A stretch of DNA of 64,000 bases from Burhinus oedicnemus (lineage: Eukaryota > Chordata > Aves > Charadriiformes > Burhinidae), in the NCBI GenBank assembly GCA_008921705.1, contig VFFE01008410.1, positions 1,734,433 to 1,798,432 on the forward strand. The letters run 5' to 3'. Shown piece after piece: positions 14,467-29,084 of this stretch. Position 1 is the first letter of the stretch, and every line of letters begins with the position of its first letter. Position numbers and translations under genes: made by a program. Below the pieces are notes generated by a model. It ran no database searches. It was given only the letters and a program-made list of their open reading frames with translations, and was not told where the DNA came from.

Positions 14467-15114
14467 TCACTCATCCACCAAACAGGTTACCTTGTCATAG
14501 AAGGAGATCAGGTTTGTCAAGCAGGACCTGCCTTTCATGAACCCATGCTGACTGGGCCTGATCACCTGGTTGTCCCATATGTGTTGCGGGATGGCACTCA
14601 CAATGATCTGCTCTATAATCTTCCATGGCACTGAGGTCAGACTGACAGGCCTGTAGTTCCCTGGATCCTCCTTCTGGCCCTTCTTGTGGATGGGTGTCAC
14701 ATTTGCTGACCTCCAGTCAACTGGGTCCTCCCTGGTTAGCCAAGACTGCTGATAAATGATGGAAAGTGGCTTGGTGAGCATATCCGCCAGCTCCCTCAGT
14801 ACCCTTGGGTGAATCCCATCTGGTCCCATAGACTTGTGTATGTCTAAGTGCTGTAGCAGGTCACTCACCATTTCCCCTTGGATTATGGGGGCTTCATTCT
14901 GCTCCCTGCCCCTGTCTTCTAGCTCAGGGGGCTGGGTACTCAGGGAACAACTGGTCTTACTGTTAAAGACTGAGGCAAAGAAGGCATTAAGTACCTCAGC
15001 CTTTTCCTCATCTTTGACACTGTTTCGACCCCCGTCTACTAAAGGATGAAGATTCTCCTTAGTCCTCCTTTTATTGCTAATGAATTTATAGAAAATTTTT
15101 ATTGTCCTTAACAT
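14467..15114 (-). pseudogene. CR1 reverse transcriptase N-terminal part (broken)
   Basis: The open stretch of about 215 codons carries the linker after the endonuclease (ISNKRR), then RT finger/palm motifs: GPDGIHPRVL, NVTPIHKKG, NYRPVSLTS, and QHGFMKGRSCLTNLI. It ends at a TGA in the middle of the palm domain, before the first catalytic aspartate region. It overlaps the endonuclease frame by about 29 nt because of a one-base shift. CR1 polymerases are much longer, so this is a remnant and not a gene. Confidence 0.85.
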
Positions 15115-15748
15115 CAGAAGCCAAGTTAAATTCTAGTTGGGCTTTGGCCCTTTTAATTTTCTCCCTACATAGCCTCCCAGCATCTTTGTAGTCCTCCTGA
15201 GTGGCCTGCCCCTTCTTCCAAATGCCATAAATTTTCCTTTTTTCCCTGAGTTGCAGCCAGAGCTCTCTGTTCAGCCAGGCTGGTCTTTTTCCCTGACGGC
15301 TCGTTTTTTGGCACATGAGGATGGCCTGCTCCTGCGCCTTTAAGACTTCCTTCTTGAAAAATGTCCAGCCTTCCTGGACTCCTTTGCCCTTCAGGACTGC
15401 CTCCCAAGGGACTCTGTCAGCCAGGCTCCTGAAAAGACCAAAGTCCACCCTCTGGAAGTCCAAGGTAGCAGTTCTGCTGACACCCCTCCTTGCTTCTCCA
15501 AGAATTGAAAACTCTATCATTTCATGATCACTATGCCCAAGATGGCCTCCAACCATCACAGCCCCCACAAGTCCTTTTCTGTTTACAAACAACAGCTCCA
15601 GCAAGGCACCTTCCCTAGTCGGCTCCCTCACCAGCTGTGTCAGGAAGTTTTCCTCAACACACTCCAGGAACCTCCTAGACTGTTCCCTCTCTGCTGTATT
15701 GTATTCCCAGCAGATAACTGGTAAGTTGAAGTTCTCCTTCAAAATCAA
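15086..15748 (-). pseudogene. CR1 endonuclease C-terminal part (broken)
   Basis: About 220 codons match the C-terminal region of the CR1 apurinic/apyrimidinic-like endonuclease and the spacer before RT. Recognisable blocks are FNLPVICWEYNTAE, LVREPTREGALLELLF, and GHLGHSDHEMIEFSI, which contains the SDH catalytic/structural motif. The N-terminal half of the domain is missing through 5' truncation. The first four or five codons are probably flanking DNA. Confidence 0.82.
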
Positions 15749-18700
15749 ATATCCTCTACCATTTACATGGCTGAAAACTCTAGAGCTTTACGGCAAAGAA
15801 TTTTAATCAAACTTCTTAATCCGAATAACCACTGAAGAGAAACTGCAGTAATAGAATTAGAGAATAGAATTGCTGCCAGGAAAATGAAAACAGGTTTTAA
15901 AAAGAGAAACACTAGGAGTGGAAAAACAGCTTTGGAGGGAACTCTGCTGCATTGACCAGCCCTCCCTTGGAGGATTTTAACAATTAAATTAGAAGTCTTT
16001 ACAGGTTTAGCAGCCCATTGTTGAAAATACACCTCCATCCTACAATGCCTGCTGTTGACACATAATATTTGGTTCTGTATAATCAGGATTTCTCTGTGGC
16101 TCAGAGGGCAAGTGAGCCTGAGGCTTTCACATCTGCTGAAGAGCATTCAATGTTTTAAAAGTGGAGCAAGGATAATCCATGGAGAGAAACAATGAACACC
16201 AGCATCTAGTCCCAGTGTGAGAGAAGAAAAGGAAAACAAGCAGGAATTAGCACCAAAGGGACTTGCCCCCCAAGGAGAAGCTGTCTCCTCAGGTCACACT
16301 GTTGAGTTTCTGGGGTAAAGAAGTTTCGGTGTTGCTTTTTTAGCCTTTGAAATGTGTTGCATGGAACTGCAGGGAGGTGGGTGAGAAGGAAGCAATGGGG
16401 GAGGCTGGGGTTTGGGAATGAAGCGGTTGTCTAATCCAACAGATGGTCAACTTGCAGTGCTTTTCCTCAGGCAAATTCCCATAGAGGAGAATTCAGCTTG
16501 AGTTGGAACCGTAATAAAAAAGTGTTATGAATTCAACTCTGATTTGGGGGGGTGAGGGGCATTACTGGTCTCTTAAGTAAATATCTGGAGTTTTTATCTA
16601 TGCTGATAAAACTGACATTTCTCAAGTGGCAAAGCGTTCAGAGATGTGTTTGTTTTTCACATAGAGACAGCAAGCAGTAGGACACCAGGACTTGAACTGT
16701 GAGAGTATATGAGTTTTTCATTTGTATGCTATAGCAGACCTCTCCATTTCTATTTACTATTACTTTAATTTTGAATGTAACAGTTAATATCCCAGAAAAT
16801 CAAAATGGGACTTTATATTTCACCCAGTGTTCACTGGGAAGTCTAGTTTGTTTGAAACAGGCTCCATATTTACAAGAAACAGGTTATGAGAGATGATGTG
16901 TAAGTATCAGGCTTTGAATATGTTGTGAAACATAAAGTCAGAGGCATGTTGCATAGGTACAGCTTTGCAGAGAACTGCTTACACTTCTGTTGCTAAAATT
17001 CCTCTAACCCATCCTAGGTTACCATAACCTTCACCGGTTCCCTCAACTTGACTGCAAAATGTGTAAATTTAAACCCATCTACACCATTCTGCTACAGAAG
17101 AGCTTTCAGAAATTGTATTTGTAAAAGGCCTTTGTATACAAGTGATTTTCTAAACCGCAATATATAGCAATGTTCTACACAGTCGGCAGTAAGAGCAACT
17201 AAAACCAAACTAAAGCACAAAAGCGCCGTTGTACTGACTCTTTCCAATTACAGCAACAATGAAGGGGGATAGAAGCAAGGCAGATGAACACCTCTAATAC
17301 GGAGTTGGGTAACGCAAGAGTATGGAAAGGTGAATGAAAGGCCAATGCTAATTTAAAAAATGAAATGACTTCTTGATGTTATTTCACCGTGTAGTTTGGT
17401 AATGTCTGAGAGTACAGTAGCTGCAGCTGGAAGAAAGAAAAAACCAAAATCCTAATTATAGTTTACTCTGTGGCCAAATTCTTCAGTCACATCTGATCTG
17501 GTTTCCCTGATCCGACATTTCATCACTAAAAAATGAAAAATCCCTTTCCACTGTCTCAGGTGGCTCTGCTGGAGGGCAGCACTGTGGGGTATCCTTGTGC
17601 CTCACCTGGTGCCATTCACTCCCAGTATTAACAATCAGCATAAACCTGCCACTTCCAGGATGAGTGCGAAGTTGCCTGCCAGCATGAAACACTTCAAAGT
17701 TTTGTACAGGCCAAATTTTGGGAGAAAAAAAAAATTGGAGGGAGTTAAAAAAAGTTTAATTAAAATTTCTATCATATGCAAAAGGTCAGTGTAATTAAAC
17801 CAAAACCTGTGAATACATACATATGTAGCCTCTGCTGGCATCAGTCACCAACTTATGAGAGAAGACATATATGGCAATGTCTTCCAAAACCTCACTTTCC
17901 ATTTCATGTAGACACAATACTCAAAAAGAAGCATTTGTGCCTAAATTATCAGTCTGTTCTTCCTAACGACTTCTGTGATCAATGCAGAGAGGTAAGCTCC
18001 TCCAGAGAGAGACTCAGAGAAGTGCCTAATTTATGTGCTCAAAGTCACTTCACAGATGCTCCTCTTTCCTTTCGCTCTAGAGAAGACTGCAGAGACAAGC
18101 CAGCTAACTCACACGACTGAAAGTGGGAGCGAGGAATCCCCCTCCTCCTCGTTCATGTCTCTCTACTCATATATTATTGTGGTTTCTCAGGGATCGTCGC
18201 TAGTGCAGGGTTAACTCAGGTTACCAAAGATGGGAGACATGCAATTAAATCAAACTTACTGAGTTACAGCTCATCAGCTGATTAGAGGTAACTTGTTAAA
18301 CCTCAGTAACTCAATTGCTTCCAGTCATGTGCATGTACCCTTAGAGGCGGCTTGATTCCTCTGGAGCTGGCCTCCTTTGGGCAAATATGGTCATGCTGCA
18401 AACATTAAAGCTGCAGGGAGAGACTAGCTAGTGACACGCTCCGTGCAGGGATTAGCAGCGAGTGGTTGAATTCCCCCTTGCTGGCTTGAAAATGAGCATC
18501 ACTCAACCTTTACCCTGGGCCTGTGACAAACCAGCTAATTCAGCTCTGTTGCAGTATGGCAGACCGTGCGCCAGCTGTTAGCAAGCCTCCACACCCAGAG
18601 AAGCAAGACACCAGGCACTTCAGTTCATCCTCCAGCATAGATGCAAAACCCAGCAAAGGTGTCTAAATCATGGCTTAATGCAAGTTAGGGACTGCTCTAC

Positions 18701-19660
18701 CTGTGCGGGCGTTCAGCCAGGAGCAATGCTGGAGTTATACCTTACGCTAACACTTCGCTGAGGACAAGCCCTCCTCAGAGAAAGATTAAACTGCAGTGAC
18801 ATACAGCCAGCCTCTGAACACTCGAAAGAGAACACCCGCAGGATTCTTAATGCCTTTTAATTCACACCATTAACGGATTCAGTTTGCCTGTGCTGTGCGT
18901 CCCCAGGTAGCCAAGCCTGCAGTGGGGGTTAGCGCACCATGAGCTACCTGCCTGCGGTGGCAAAGATGAGATGAAGCCCCCTTGAAGTCTGAAAGGTGGC
19001 ATGCAGTTTGCCACAGAACTCTCTCATCCAAATAAGCCAAGGTTATAGGAACATTTAATTTCATCAACTTTTTCTTTTTGTTATTGTTGTTAAAAAAGCT
19101 GTTCCAGTTCCACAGATGTTTACCTGCACTCAAACCCAAGATTTTTGGTTCCTATTATCAGGGCATTAAGCTCCATTTCCACATCAAAACAAGATTTTCT
19201 CCTCCATTATTTCCCCCGGTATTAAATTAACAACAGCAAATAAAGACATCACTATCACAATCTATCAAAAATATTTTAATGAAAATGAAAACTAGACACA
19301 GTTAAGAAAATGCATTAAGCAGGGTGTTAGCAATAATCCTTGGCCCAAGCTTTTTTGATGAAATCAAGTGAATTTCTGAGTTCATGCAGAAAGACGTGGT
19401 GTCTTTCTAAAATGTACATCTCTTCAAAACACTCCTTCCCTGGCACGCTATAGGAAGAGTGCTTGCATGGATGTGCTTGCATGGATGTTCTCTATACCTT
19501 CAGTGAACCACGTGAGAGTCCTCTCTAAGATGCTCAAATTTTTTTCTGCTAGAAAATAAATGGAGAGTAGGAGAGAAGAGGGAAATTTAAAAACTTTTGA
19601 ATGAATCTTTTCCTTAAAAATGTAGAATATCAAAGAAACACAAGAAAATTGGGGAAAAAA

Positions 19661-19697
19661 CAAAACAAAACAAAACAAAACCAAACAACCAAACAAA
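19661..19697 (+). repeat. (CAAAA)n low-complexity tract
   Basis: Four CAAAA units are followed by degenerate CCAAACAA words. It is a simple A-rich repeat. Confidence 0.85.
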
Positions 19698-22600
19698 GCA
19701 TGGTCTTTTTCCTATGACAATAATTATAGGATATTTCAAGTAGAACATTTCAAACAAAACTTTTTTTCATCTAAAAAAAACCCCAACACTGATATTTCCA
19801 GTTCTCAAAAGTATTTTAGATATTTTTGAATATCAAACACATCAGCCTTTTGAGATTAATAATCTTGTCTTTGATCAAGAGAGTAAACATTTTGCAGTCC
19901 CGTATTTCCAAACTGAGATTGTTTTCCACTTTCTTTTATGTGAAAACAGTTAAGATGTCAAAAATTCATCAGTGTGGGTTGAAAACTAATTATTAATATT
20001 TCCTACAGGAAGACAATTTAATTTTCCACATTTCTCTGACTGAGAAGATATTCAGACCAACATGTATTTTTATAGCATGCAGGCTTTGGAATACCCGAAT
20101 ACCCTCATGTCCTATAAAGACTTGGTTTATGTTCTGTGTAAGCAGACTCTTCAGCTCTTCCCAGAGCCCACACTCTCAAGGAAAAAACTTTCTCAAATAG
20201 ATAATAAGCCAACAGAAATAAGATAACATCAAACCTCAGTATAAGGACAGAGACCTAAATGGACTACTACCTGGATTAGTTGCTCTTAATTGGTTGCAAT
20301 TATTAACAACCTGAAGAAGTCAATAAGCTAAAGGGAAATGTTAAGTTGGCAAAATTAGCTGATGGTAGTGGCTAGGTTAGCCGAGATAGAATATGTAGGA
20401 TTCCGAAGTACTCCTAAAGAATTACATTACGTGCCTAGGTGGCAAATATGGACACATCTGAGACTGTCCATGTACATTGACAGGACTTGAAGTCAAAGTA
20501 ACTTTTCTAGGGAAAGAAAATAACAATTAAGGACCTCCAGTTAATCAGAAACAAAACACTGAAGAGGGAGGAAGTGAATAAAATAGAATGTGAAGCAGCT
20601 CATCCACAGTGGTTTCAGCCCTCTTGTCTTGGGTTTCAGTTGTCTTGTCTTTAAGAAAGAAAAGGTAGAAATTGGAAGGTTTAAAGGCACCAAGGGAACA
20701 CATCAGTATAAAAAAAAATTGAAGAGGCTACGAGAGTCTACTCTGAAAAGAAAGGAGTTATATCAGTCATGATAGAGTTATAAAAACAAATTAATTGCAT
20801 AGAGAAGGCCAAATAGAGATGTCTGTTTACCTTGAGTTCAATAATACAGGATGCATTAATAGGCAGCAAATGAACAACAGGGGAAAACAAATACAGTTTC
20901 ATGCAACATTTAATTAAATTAGAGCTTCTCACTGCAGGGAAATTTTACTGACACTAAAAGCTTGGCAAGATTTAGAAAAAGATTGTGTTTGTATGAATTA
21001 CATTGAGTATCCATTCCTATGTTTTGGAAATTGGTTGATTACAGAAGACACATCATTGCTGAACGAGGTACATGGCTGGAAACCTGGGGCTTGATCCCAT
21101 TATCAGTAAAGTATGTGTAGAGCTTTTAGGATGGGAAGAATTTCAAGCCTCTGTCCTGCTATGACCCCACTACTATAAATGTCAAGAGTACTTGAGTTAT
21201 GGACTTTAAATGGTAACAGAACAAAACAAATTCTAGGCACTTTTTGGGAATCACTTCTTTAATTCTTACTCTGAGACATTCAGTGGCAACCAAGGTGGCA
21301 AACAAGCTATTGAGCTTTTCCAGCATGCACCAAAGGCCAGCTAAATACTTTACTTCTGATCTTTATTCCTTCAATACAATCCACCTCAGCAGTATGAGGA
21401 CTCTGCAGTCTGTAACACTAACTGACAATTAAGAGAATAGAATTGTTTATATGGTTTAGCTCAGTTTATTATTGGTGATTCTCTGGCACGTCTCCTGCCG
21501 TGGTATACTGTTAGAAGATAAGACACCAGTAACAAATCAGCACTCATACATAAAAGAAATACTAGGTTTGCACTGGAGACAAAATAATTTTAACAACCCT
21601 TATCAAGCGCAGTTTTAAACAACATAAAAATAATATAATAAAAATATAAAACTATAAAAAAATACCTACACAAGCAGAAGTTGAGCAGTCTTATCATCAA
21701 CAATCCTGTTTTGAAATATGCCCTATTTCACCTTACACAGGTTTACAAGGCCTCAGTCCCAAAACTATTGAAAAATAGTGGAGAAAATCCTTCTTACTTC
21801 AGTAAGCTTGGATTCAGCTCCAGAAATAAATTTAATTTATGACATAACAGTTTTCTTTGATCAGAAATCCAGTTTTCTATTTTCCTTATCAATCCCAGGT
21901 GCCATTCATTTGCATCTCTAGATTCTTATCCCTTACAAATATAGTTTGGGAAATCTAGGGAGAAATGCCAGGAGAACATCTACTAGTCTGGAGAACACCT
22001 ACCAATGGAAAGTTTTGATGCAGTGAGTTAACCACACTGATATGTGTCCAGAGGTAGTGCATAGTACTGTCCCATATTAAATTTGCATAAAGCAAAGAAT
22101 TAATGAAATATGAGATTTTTCCTATCCTCTTTTCCATAATACTTACTGTTTTCTAGGAATTTTTATTTTCCAAGTCTGACATCAAGCAAAGTATTGCTTT
22201 CCTAAAGGTCTGTGGTGTTCTGCCACTCTTCATTCTTATACTTGTTTCTCTCTTGTTTCTCTTTCTTCTTAGCTTTTGGAAGTCCAGTCTTTGAACCCAA
22301 GTGTAATTTTTGATAGTAAATAAATTTAGACTTGGATAAATTCCCCAAATGACAGTGGTGAAGGAAGACTGCTTTTATCTCCTGTGATATACTTCTGACA
22401 AAGTATAATTAAAATATTTTTGTGCTGGCTTGCCTGCTCTGTATGCCTTTCATGAATGATGAAGTCTATCAAGCTATTATTTGTCTCCACATTGTGTGAG
22501 GAAGGATTAAGCCACTGAAGTGTTCAATATCAGTAAATGATCTGGAACTCCATAAAAACATCAATTATTATGCAGTTAAAGACGTCTTAGTGCTCTCTGA

Positions 22601-25600
22601 GGAAGCTGGAGCTTTGTCTTCATTCCTCTGGTGATGGAGTGTGGGGATGACTGTCTCCAGAGACAGAGAGTGCATGTATGGCTAAAAAGTAAGCTATGGG
22701 ACTGTGCAGAAGAGAGGAGATTTTCTCAGTTTTTTATTCAGATGTAAACCTACTGACTGCGGAATGGAGCCCTGCTCAAATCCATATCATCTGGGGTTTT
22801 TTGGCTGGTAGGACTCTACTAGCTTCAATGCAGCTCTGGCTATTTACAGCCAAAGACAATCTGAAACATGAAGCAAGCAGATTTATCACTAACTTCTCTT
22901 TACAGGCTCTGATGTCTGAGCATCACAGCTGTCAGACCTGGAAGCACAGGAATGATACTTCATATACAACTGAGGAGATACCACAGGCTTCACCTTTAAG
23001 ACTCTGCATCATTCCCAAAGTCTTTTCCCTAAGTATAAAAACAGTTTGAACTAAAGCAAATGATATATTTTCATTTGGTGGAAATTGCATATAACCTCAA
23101 TGTAATTATAACATATAAAAAAATAATGCTGATGACCTTAAATTACACAACAAAATAATAGAGGACATCTAAAAATTTATTCTAACTAAATAAAAGCATT
23201 ACTCAGTTAATGAATGATTCATGATTCATATTTCTCAAGTTGCCAAACATTACCTCAAATTATAGATTGGGCACATTGTTTCACCGCTATTAATAATTGC
23301 AATTATGTCAGTGTAAGTACTTGCAGCTACAAAAGCCAGTATGTTATCCCCTCCAAGCCTTCCTGCCTCATCCTCAGAGTAGGACTCAGCTAAGGTCCCT
23401 AGAGCACACAAGGACGCAGAGGGGGAGTATATTTCTTCAAGAGAAAGGCATCTTTGGGACATCTAACGTGCATGGTCAGGGGTGATCATGTGCTAGCCAA
23501 ACAGTGTTGGACTACAGGAACATAGGACTTGCCCAGTGAGTTTTTAATCCTCCCTCTGCTAGTGTCCAATAGCGCTTCAAATAATTTTATCAGAGATATC
23601 AGAAGCTCCTAAACAAATACCAAGATGAATAGCTGTTACTAGGAAAAAAAAATGAACCCAAAATCTGTGTAAGTCAGACTGCTTAGAAATTGTCCTAACC
23701 TGAAATCCAGCCGCAGATGAGTCAGAAGACAAGCATGCCAATTCCCCCTGCACCTTGCAACTTTGTATTATGAACATTTTACATATACTCATTATCAGCA
23801 CGTATGTTCAGCCTTTTTTAAATGCTGATGATCATAAACCTCTCTTGTGGCAGTGCAGGTCTATGAAAATCCATCTCCTTGTACCAGATTCATTTTTGTG
23901 GAGTTTCAAATTTCTCTAAAGTCCTCCTATTTGAGAGGGATGGGGCAAAATAAGCATCCAGTTTAACCTCTCTCTGATGCTGCATGCATTTCACATGATC
24001 ACTGCATCCCTTTCTTTTTTTCTCCAAGGTAGACAGTGGCAGTCTCTGATCTCTCAGTAGGTAAACTAAATAAACCTTTGGTAGAGGTGAAAGACATTTT
24101 GATCTGAAATGTTCAGAGACAAGAATCTTAACTCGGTGTAGCCATTATACAGCTTGGAAACAGATTGTTTAGAGTACTTTGTGGTGAACACTGGGATGAA
24201 GCTTTTCTTTCCCTTGTAGTTAAACTGCTTATTTATTTATTTACTCACTTGTTGGACAACAGGAAACATTTAAGCTAACTTTTGAGGTAATGGAAACCAT
24301 AAATGAACCAGGGTATGAAAAGGGAAATGTGAGTTGTGCTTGGATCTTTTCTAGCAGGGAATTTTTCATGACTCAAGAGGAAAACAAGGAGCAGGAAAGC
24401 TTCTTCTATAGTAAAGAGCAAAAGTCTCTGTCTGCTGTAGTCCCAGGATTACAAGATGTAAATATTGTGGAGCTGTGGAAGTATCTGCTTTAGGATTTGA
24501 GATTAGCTAGATGTTTTGATTTGGGTTTCTGAAATATATTAACCAGAAAGGTTTATTGACCTTTCTAGAGCTGGGCATGGTTTAGTTTCATTAAGTGCTA
24601 AAAATCAAGGCACTCGTTCTTCATGTCGAAAGATTGAAGAGGGCAAAGTCACTTTGCCACTGATTGAAACAGATACTGAACTGCCATCACGGCTGCCATC
24701 GCTGCATTCACTGACCTTTTGCCTCTGTTTGACTCAGGGTGAGAAATTGAGCTACTGCTTTCATAGAAATTTCCACTATTATCTTCTACAGCAATGTGCT
24801 GGAATTTTTCTCCTTTCTTTGTTCCTCCTCCTGTCACAAAACACATAAATGTATTCTTTTTACTCCCAGGTGAATGTTACCACACCAGTGGAGTACTGGC
24901 AAATTTACACTGCTTACTTCAGTAGCAGGTAAACTCCATTTTGCTGTATCTGCCCTCGACTATGTTACCACTGCACACTGCTTAGGCTATATTATAGCTT
25001 TTATTTTCCACCCAGAATCCATCTGCTATTGCTGTGGCATCTCAAATAAACGATGCATAGCTGCCTGACGTGCCAAGGCAATGCATTTGAGGAACGTCCA
25101 GTTGCAGTCGTCTACTCCATGGCAACAAAACAAAAAGTCAGGAGAATAAATTATGGGGGAACCCTTGCAGTTTTATGACGCAGTTTATTTGCCCTGAGCT
25201 GGCCAATGCTGGATCTCTCTACCCCCAAGAGAGCAGGAGTGCATGCAGATTTGACTTGTAACCCAGTACAAGATGAATGGGCAGCATTAGGGAAATGACA
25301 CTTGCAGCTGAACGTAATAAAAAGCATCTTACAAGGGAGGCTGGCTGGTCAGCTTTATTGCCATGCTGTTTACTCCATTCATTTCAAGGTATTTATAACA
25401 TACTTGATTGTCATTTTTCTCCAGATGAGGTTGCACACGTCGTGCAGGGGAGATAAGACAAAGATGAGAGATTGAAATGCTCCCTAGAACTAAACTGGAT
25501 AACAGCGGCACAGTGCACTATTTGGCATGGTGGGGATTCATGCGCCACATCCCCAGGCACCCAACTGAGGTGCTTGGCTTTAGAAGCCTAAGAGAGAGCA

Positions 25601-28600
25601 GAGAGAAAGACTTCAGGAGGCCTATTCAGAGCTCTGAAGAGCCAAATCACTGTGAAAGAATGTCTCTGTCTTCACTCATTGCAGAGCTGAAGAAGAGTTT
25701 GCTAACTTAGGTACCACAATTAAACATCAACTGCTATAGGTGTGAAAACTCTCTCCTGCATCCTTCTTTTGTTTTGCAGTAATTAACCAGTAAACCACTA
25801 ACCATTGCTGGCAGCCAGCTATTGAACTGCACGCTGGCACAGCAAGACCCTTAAACCTCTGCCATGATACCATTCCACCTGCATGGCTTTTATTCTTGTC
25901 CATGGACAAGGACTTTCTCCCTCTTTGGCTTTCATATTTTCTTACTCTTTATTTCTTCCTACAATAATTGCATAATCCTGGAGTGGAGAATCCTGAGTAG
26001 GCTCATGAAATTTCAGAAAAGGAAGTTACTCATTCCTCACCCTTCACAGGGCTGGCAATGTCAGTAAAGGTTGTTATCCCCACCATTACAGTCAACACAG
26101 AAGTGACTGTAAAACATGAAGGTAGCAGGCTCAGTCCTCCTTGCTAGCGGAGAGGAAGTCTCCTCTAAGCTGACATACGTCACACATCTCGCTTGCAATA
26201 TCCTGCCATGTATGTTCCTCTCTATTTCCAGATAGATTTGAAAGTAATTTTAATTGCAATCAGTAAAGCTTTGCATACAGTTCTGACAAACAAGAAAAGC
26301 AAGTCAACAGAAGTAGGTATGCTGACTAGATCATGCCAGAGTTCAGAAGTCTTAGATGTTTGTCAGCTGCTTTTCAAAAGTCAAATCCCCTACTAGACAC
26401 TATTCCGTTATCAGTCTGTTTCCAGTTTTATCTTGGAAATATCTCATAAGCCAATGCATTCCACTGACAGTAATAGTGAACATGGGTTATCACTAATTGG
26501 GTTTTTCTGAAGACAGGCATTACCCCATTGCTGAAAAATATGACTCTTGTTTGTAGGCATGTGACAAACACGGCACATCACGATTTCCTGGGACAATCCA
26601 GAATGGACTCTTTCCTGTTGATCCTGAAGTCCACCACACTGAAAAAATTTGGACTGGAATGAATGAAAATCTCTGTTGTGGTGGCTTGTGTCCCTTGGAA
26701 ATGCGCTAAACAGCATTACCCTGCCCATTCTTATGCACAGTGTCTCATCATGAGTATTGCCATTAAAACAGAAGCTGTTGTCACTGGGGACTCAGCCTTG
26801 CATCTTCTTCCTTTTTCTCATTGGGTTTCTGATGCAGCATCTGTTCCTTCTAAAGCTGCCATTACACTGGGTCCCAATAACCAAACCAGAGCAATCTGTG
26901 TAACAGTCCCTGGACAAAGGCACTTCAGCTGCTTCTTTTCAGGAATATCTTTTTTCACATTCTTGGGTGCTCTGTGGTTGAGAAGGAATATGAATACTAA
27001 ATAACAGCTATTCAGTACACAATTTCGGCCACTCAAACATAAGGGAGTTCAGAAAACCAGAATATTCTTTGCAGAAAGCTGCTCAGGTTCCTATGGAATA
27101 TTATCAGATACGCCAGGAAATTAAAAAAAATTATATTACTCTGAGCAACCATGCTTTGACTTCCTTTACAGGATTCAAATTAGTTACCATAATGTACAAT
27201 TTCTTGCAAAGAAGTTGTAGGAAGAATTAAAGAGTAAGAATGTGATAACTGTAACTTTCTTTAAATCATGAGCTTCCCTATTTAAGGTATACTTTAAAGT
27301 GGTATTTCAAGTATTCATGACGTTGTTAAGGAATGAAATAATCTAAGTGTCATAACGGAGATTTTAGACCATGAGTTTAACAAGTTTTCTGGGCAGCAAT
27401 CAAATATTTTTAGAATATGTAACACAAAGTGATGATCATCTGGAGCAATTCTTGAGACCCTGAAAATACATCAAATAGGTGAGTAAGCATAGGAAGAAGA
27501 GGATCTGTGGTAGTCACAGACTGTTCAGGGTAAAGAGCACTTCAGTGAGGCAACCTGCTTCTAATCCTTCTGACATACCAAGTGGCAGAGTGTGAATGTT
27601 AGACAGTGAAATTGTTGAGGAATCTCAGCTGGTAGACTCCCAACAGAGTCTGGCAGACTGCTGAGTAACAGCAGAATAGAAAGACGTGGTAGAGCCACTG
27701 GTCATGCAATGCCTGGAAGGCCGAAGAAAGGGAAGGAGGAAATAACCAAATAGGTTTCTACTAGGCATCTGTCAGCTGACATGACTAAGGGAGTGGGGTC
27801 AGTGATCAGGGAACACTACTTACACTGCTGAATGCTACTGCCACGTTCTTGAAGATAACTGAGGGGTTACAGGTGATAGATTCCTTCAGATATCTGGTGC
27901 CTCAGTTTACTTGTTTCAGTAACAGGTGGAAAGAGGGCTAGCATGACCTGAGAGCTCAACAAATTGCAGACACAAGTATCATTTTCCAAAAAGCTACCTT
28001 AGCTCACAGGGGCACTACTGATGGTGGAGGACTGGAACTGGAGACATAACATTGAGCAGTTACAAGTGACAGACTGGAGCACTAGCCACTAAGAGTCTTT
28101 TTCTGGACTCGGAGAACGCTTCAGAAAGTTTGTACAAATGTTTGCAGGAGGAGCAGCCAAACGTAGGGGAGTTGCTCTGAAACCAAATAACACTAACCAT
28201 TTGACAAGACATTTCTTAAACACCTTCTAAGCACCACAGCCCTTCAGGTCTCAGAACTGGCACTTTAATTTCCTGAATGTCTACAAAAGTGGAGGTAAAG
28301 ACTAACAGGAAAAACAAATATCAGGCAGAATGTGTTTCAGAAGTTTGTTGCAGAAGGAAAGATATTTTCTCTGAGTAGAAAAAATGACCATGAAAAAAAA
28401 AATGCCACTTTGAAAGCAGCCCTGTGGAGTCATCAAAACCTAAATAACTTATCTTTGCTAATCTCCAGGGAGGATGGCAAACAACAGAACAGAGAGGCAC
28501 GGTGCACAGCTTAGTGGATACAAACGATGGAACACACTGGAGTGTGCATCAAACAATCTTTAGGGAAGCAAATGCGTTTGGAATATTTTCAGCAGTTTTA

Positions 28601-29084
28601 TTTCAAATGGCATCAGAGGACCAGTTATGGAAATGGATGAATTAATGAATCAGAATGTATAGACATTCAAGGAAGTTGTTCTGTAACTAGATTCACTGAC
28701 AGATTTTTTAAAGCAAAAGAGAGGTGGTTAAGATGACAGTCTAGCTGGTATCCATACTAAAAACTACCAAATCAGTGCTGTCAAAGCATATTAAAATTGA
28801 TCAAGAAGAGCAGAAATTCCTTGAGATATTTCTGATCTTCTCCTTCTGTGTTGTGCATTATGCTTTCCAATACCTTTTGTAAAGGACAGCAAATGTGAAT
28901 GAGTAATAATGAAAATTTAGGTTTTACAAACATCATACTATGTATAGAGCTAATGTTTTGTTGCATGAATACCAGGTGCTCTCCCAACATCGATTCCTAC
29001 ACAGTTCCTTAAGTTTTTATCTCCTAGGGTTACTCTGGTTCTCAGAATAAACATATAGGAACCCTGCATAAAATAATATCACTG

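Larger units (their letters stand above)
13452..15745 (-). mobile_element. CR1 LINE, 5'-truncated, internally deleted, with endonuclease and RT remnants
   Basis: This non-LTR retrotransposon reads on the minus strand, and its 3' end (8-bp tail repeats, ATCATAGA on the plus strand) lies at 13452. From the 5' side, 15086-15748 encodes the C-terminal half of the apurinic endonuclease domain, including FNLP near the start and a GHSDHEMIEF motif. The frame then shifts at an A-rich run near 15095. Positions 14467-15114 hold reverse transcriptase with GPDGIHP, PIHKKG, NYRPVSLTS and QHGFMKG motifs. An in-frame TGA follows at about 14464, then VYLDFS, where the RT is interrupted. The frame resumes near 14385 with the FADD catalytic box (about 14330-14340), and the C-terminal domain continues to about 13720 before the 3' UTR. 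Several stops and shifts make it inactive. It shares its 3' UTR type with the copy at 50209-50793. Confidence 0.93.

Noticed and set aside
13452..15745. CR1 polyprotein as an active gene
   Set aside because: The copy is 5'-truncated, frameshifted, carries in-frame stops and lacks the central RT segment, so it cannot encode a working enzyme.
17776..18120. 114-codon frame with CxxC-type cysteine pairs, resembling a zinc-binding peptide
   Set aside because: Cysteine spacing is irregular, there is no known zinc-finger pattern, and no supporting splice or start context.
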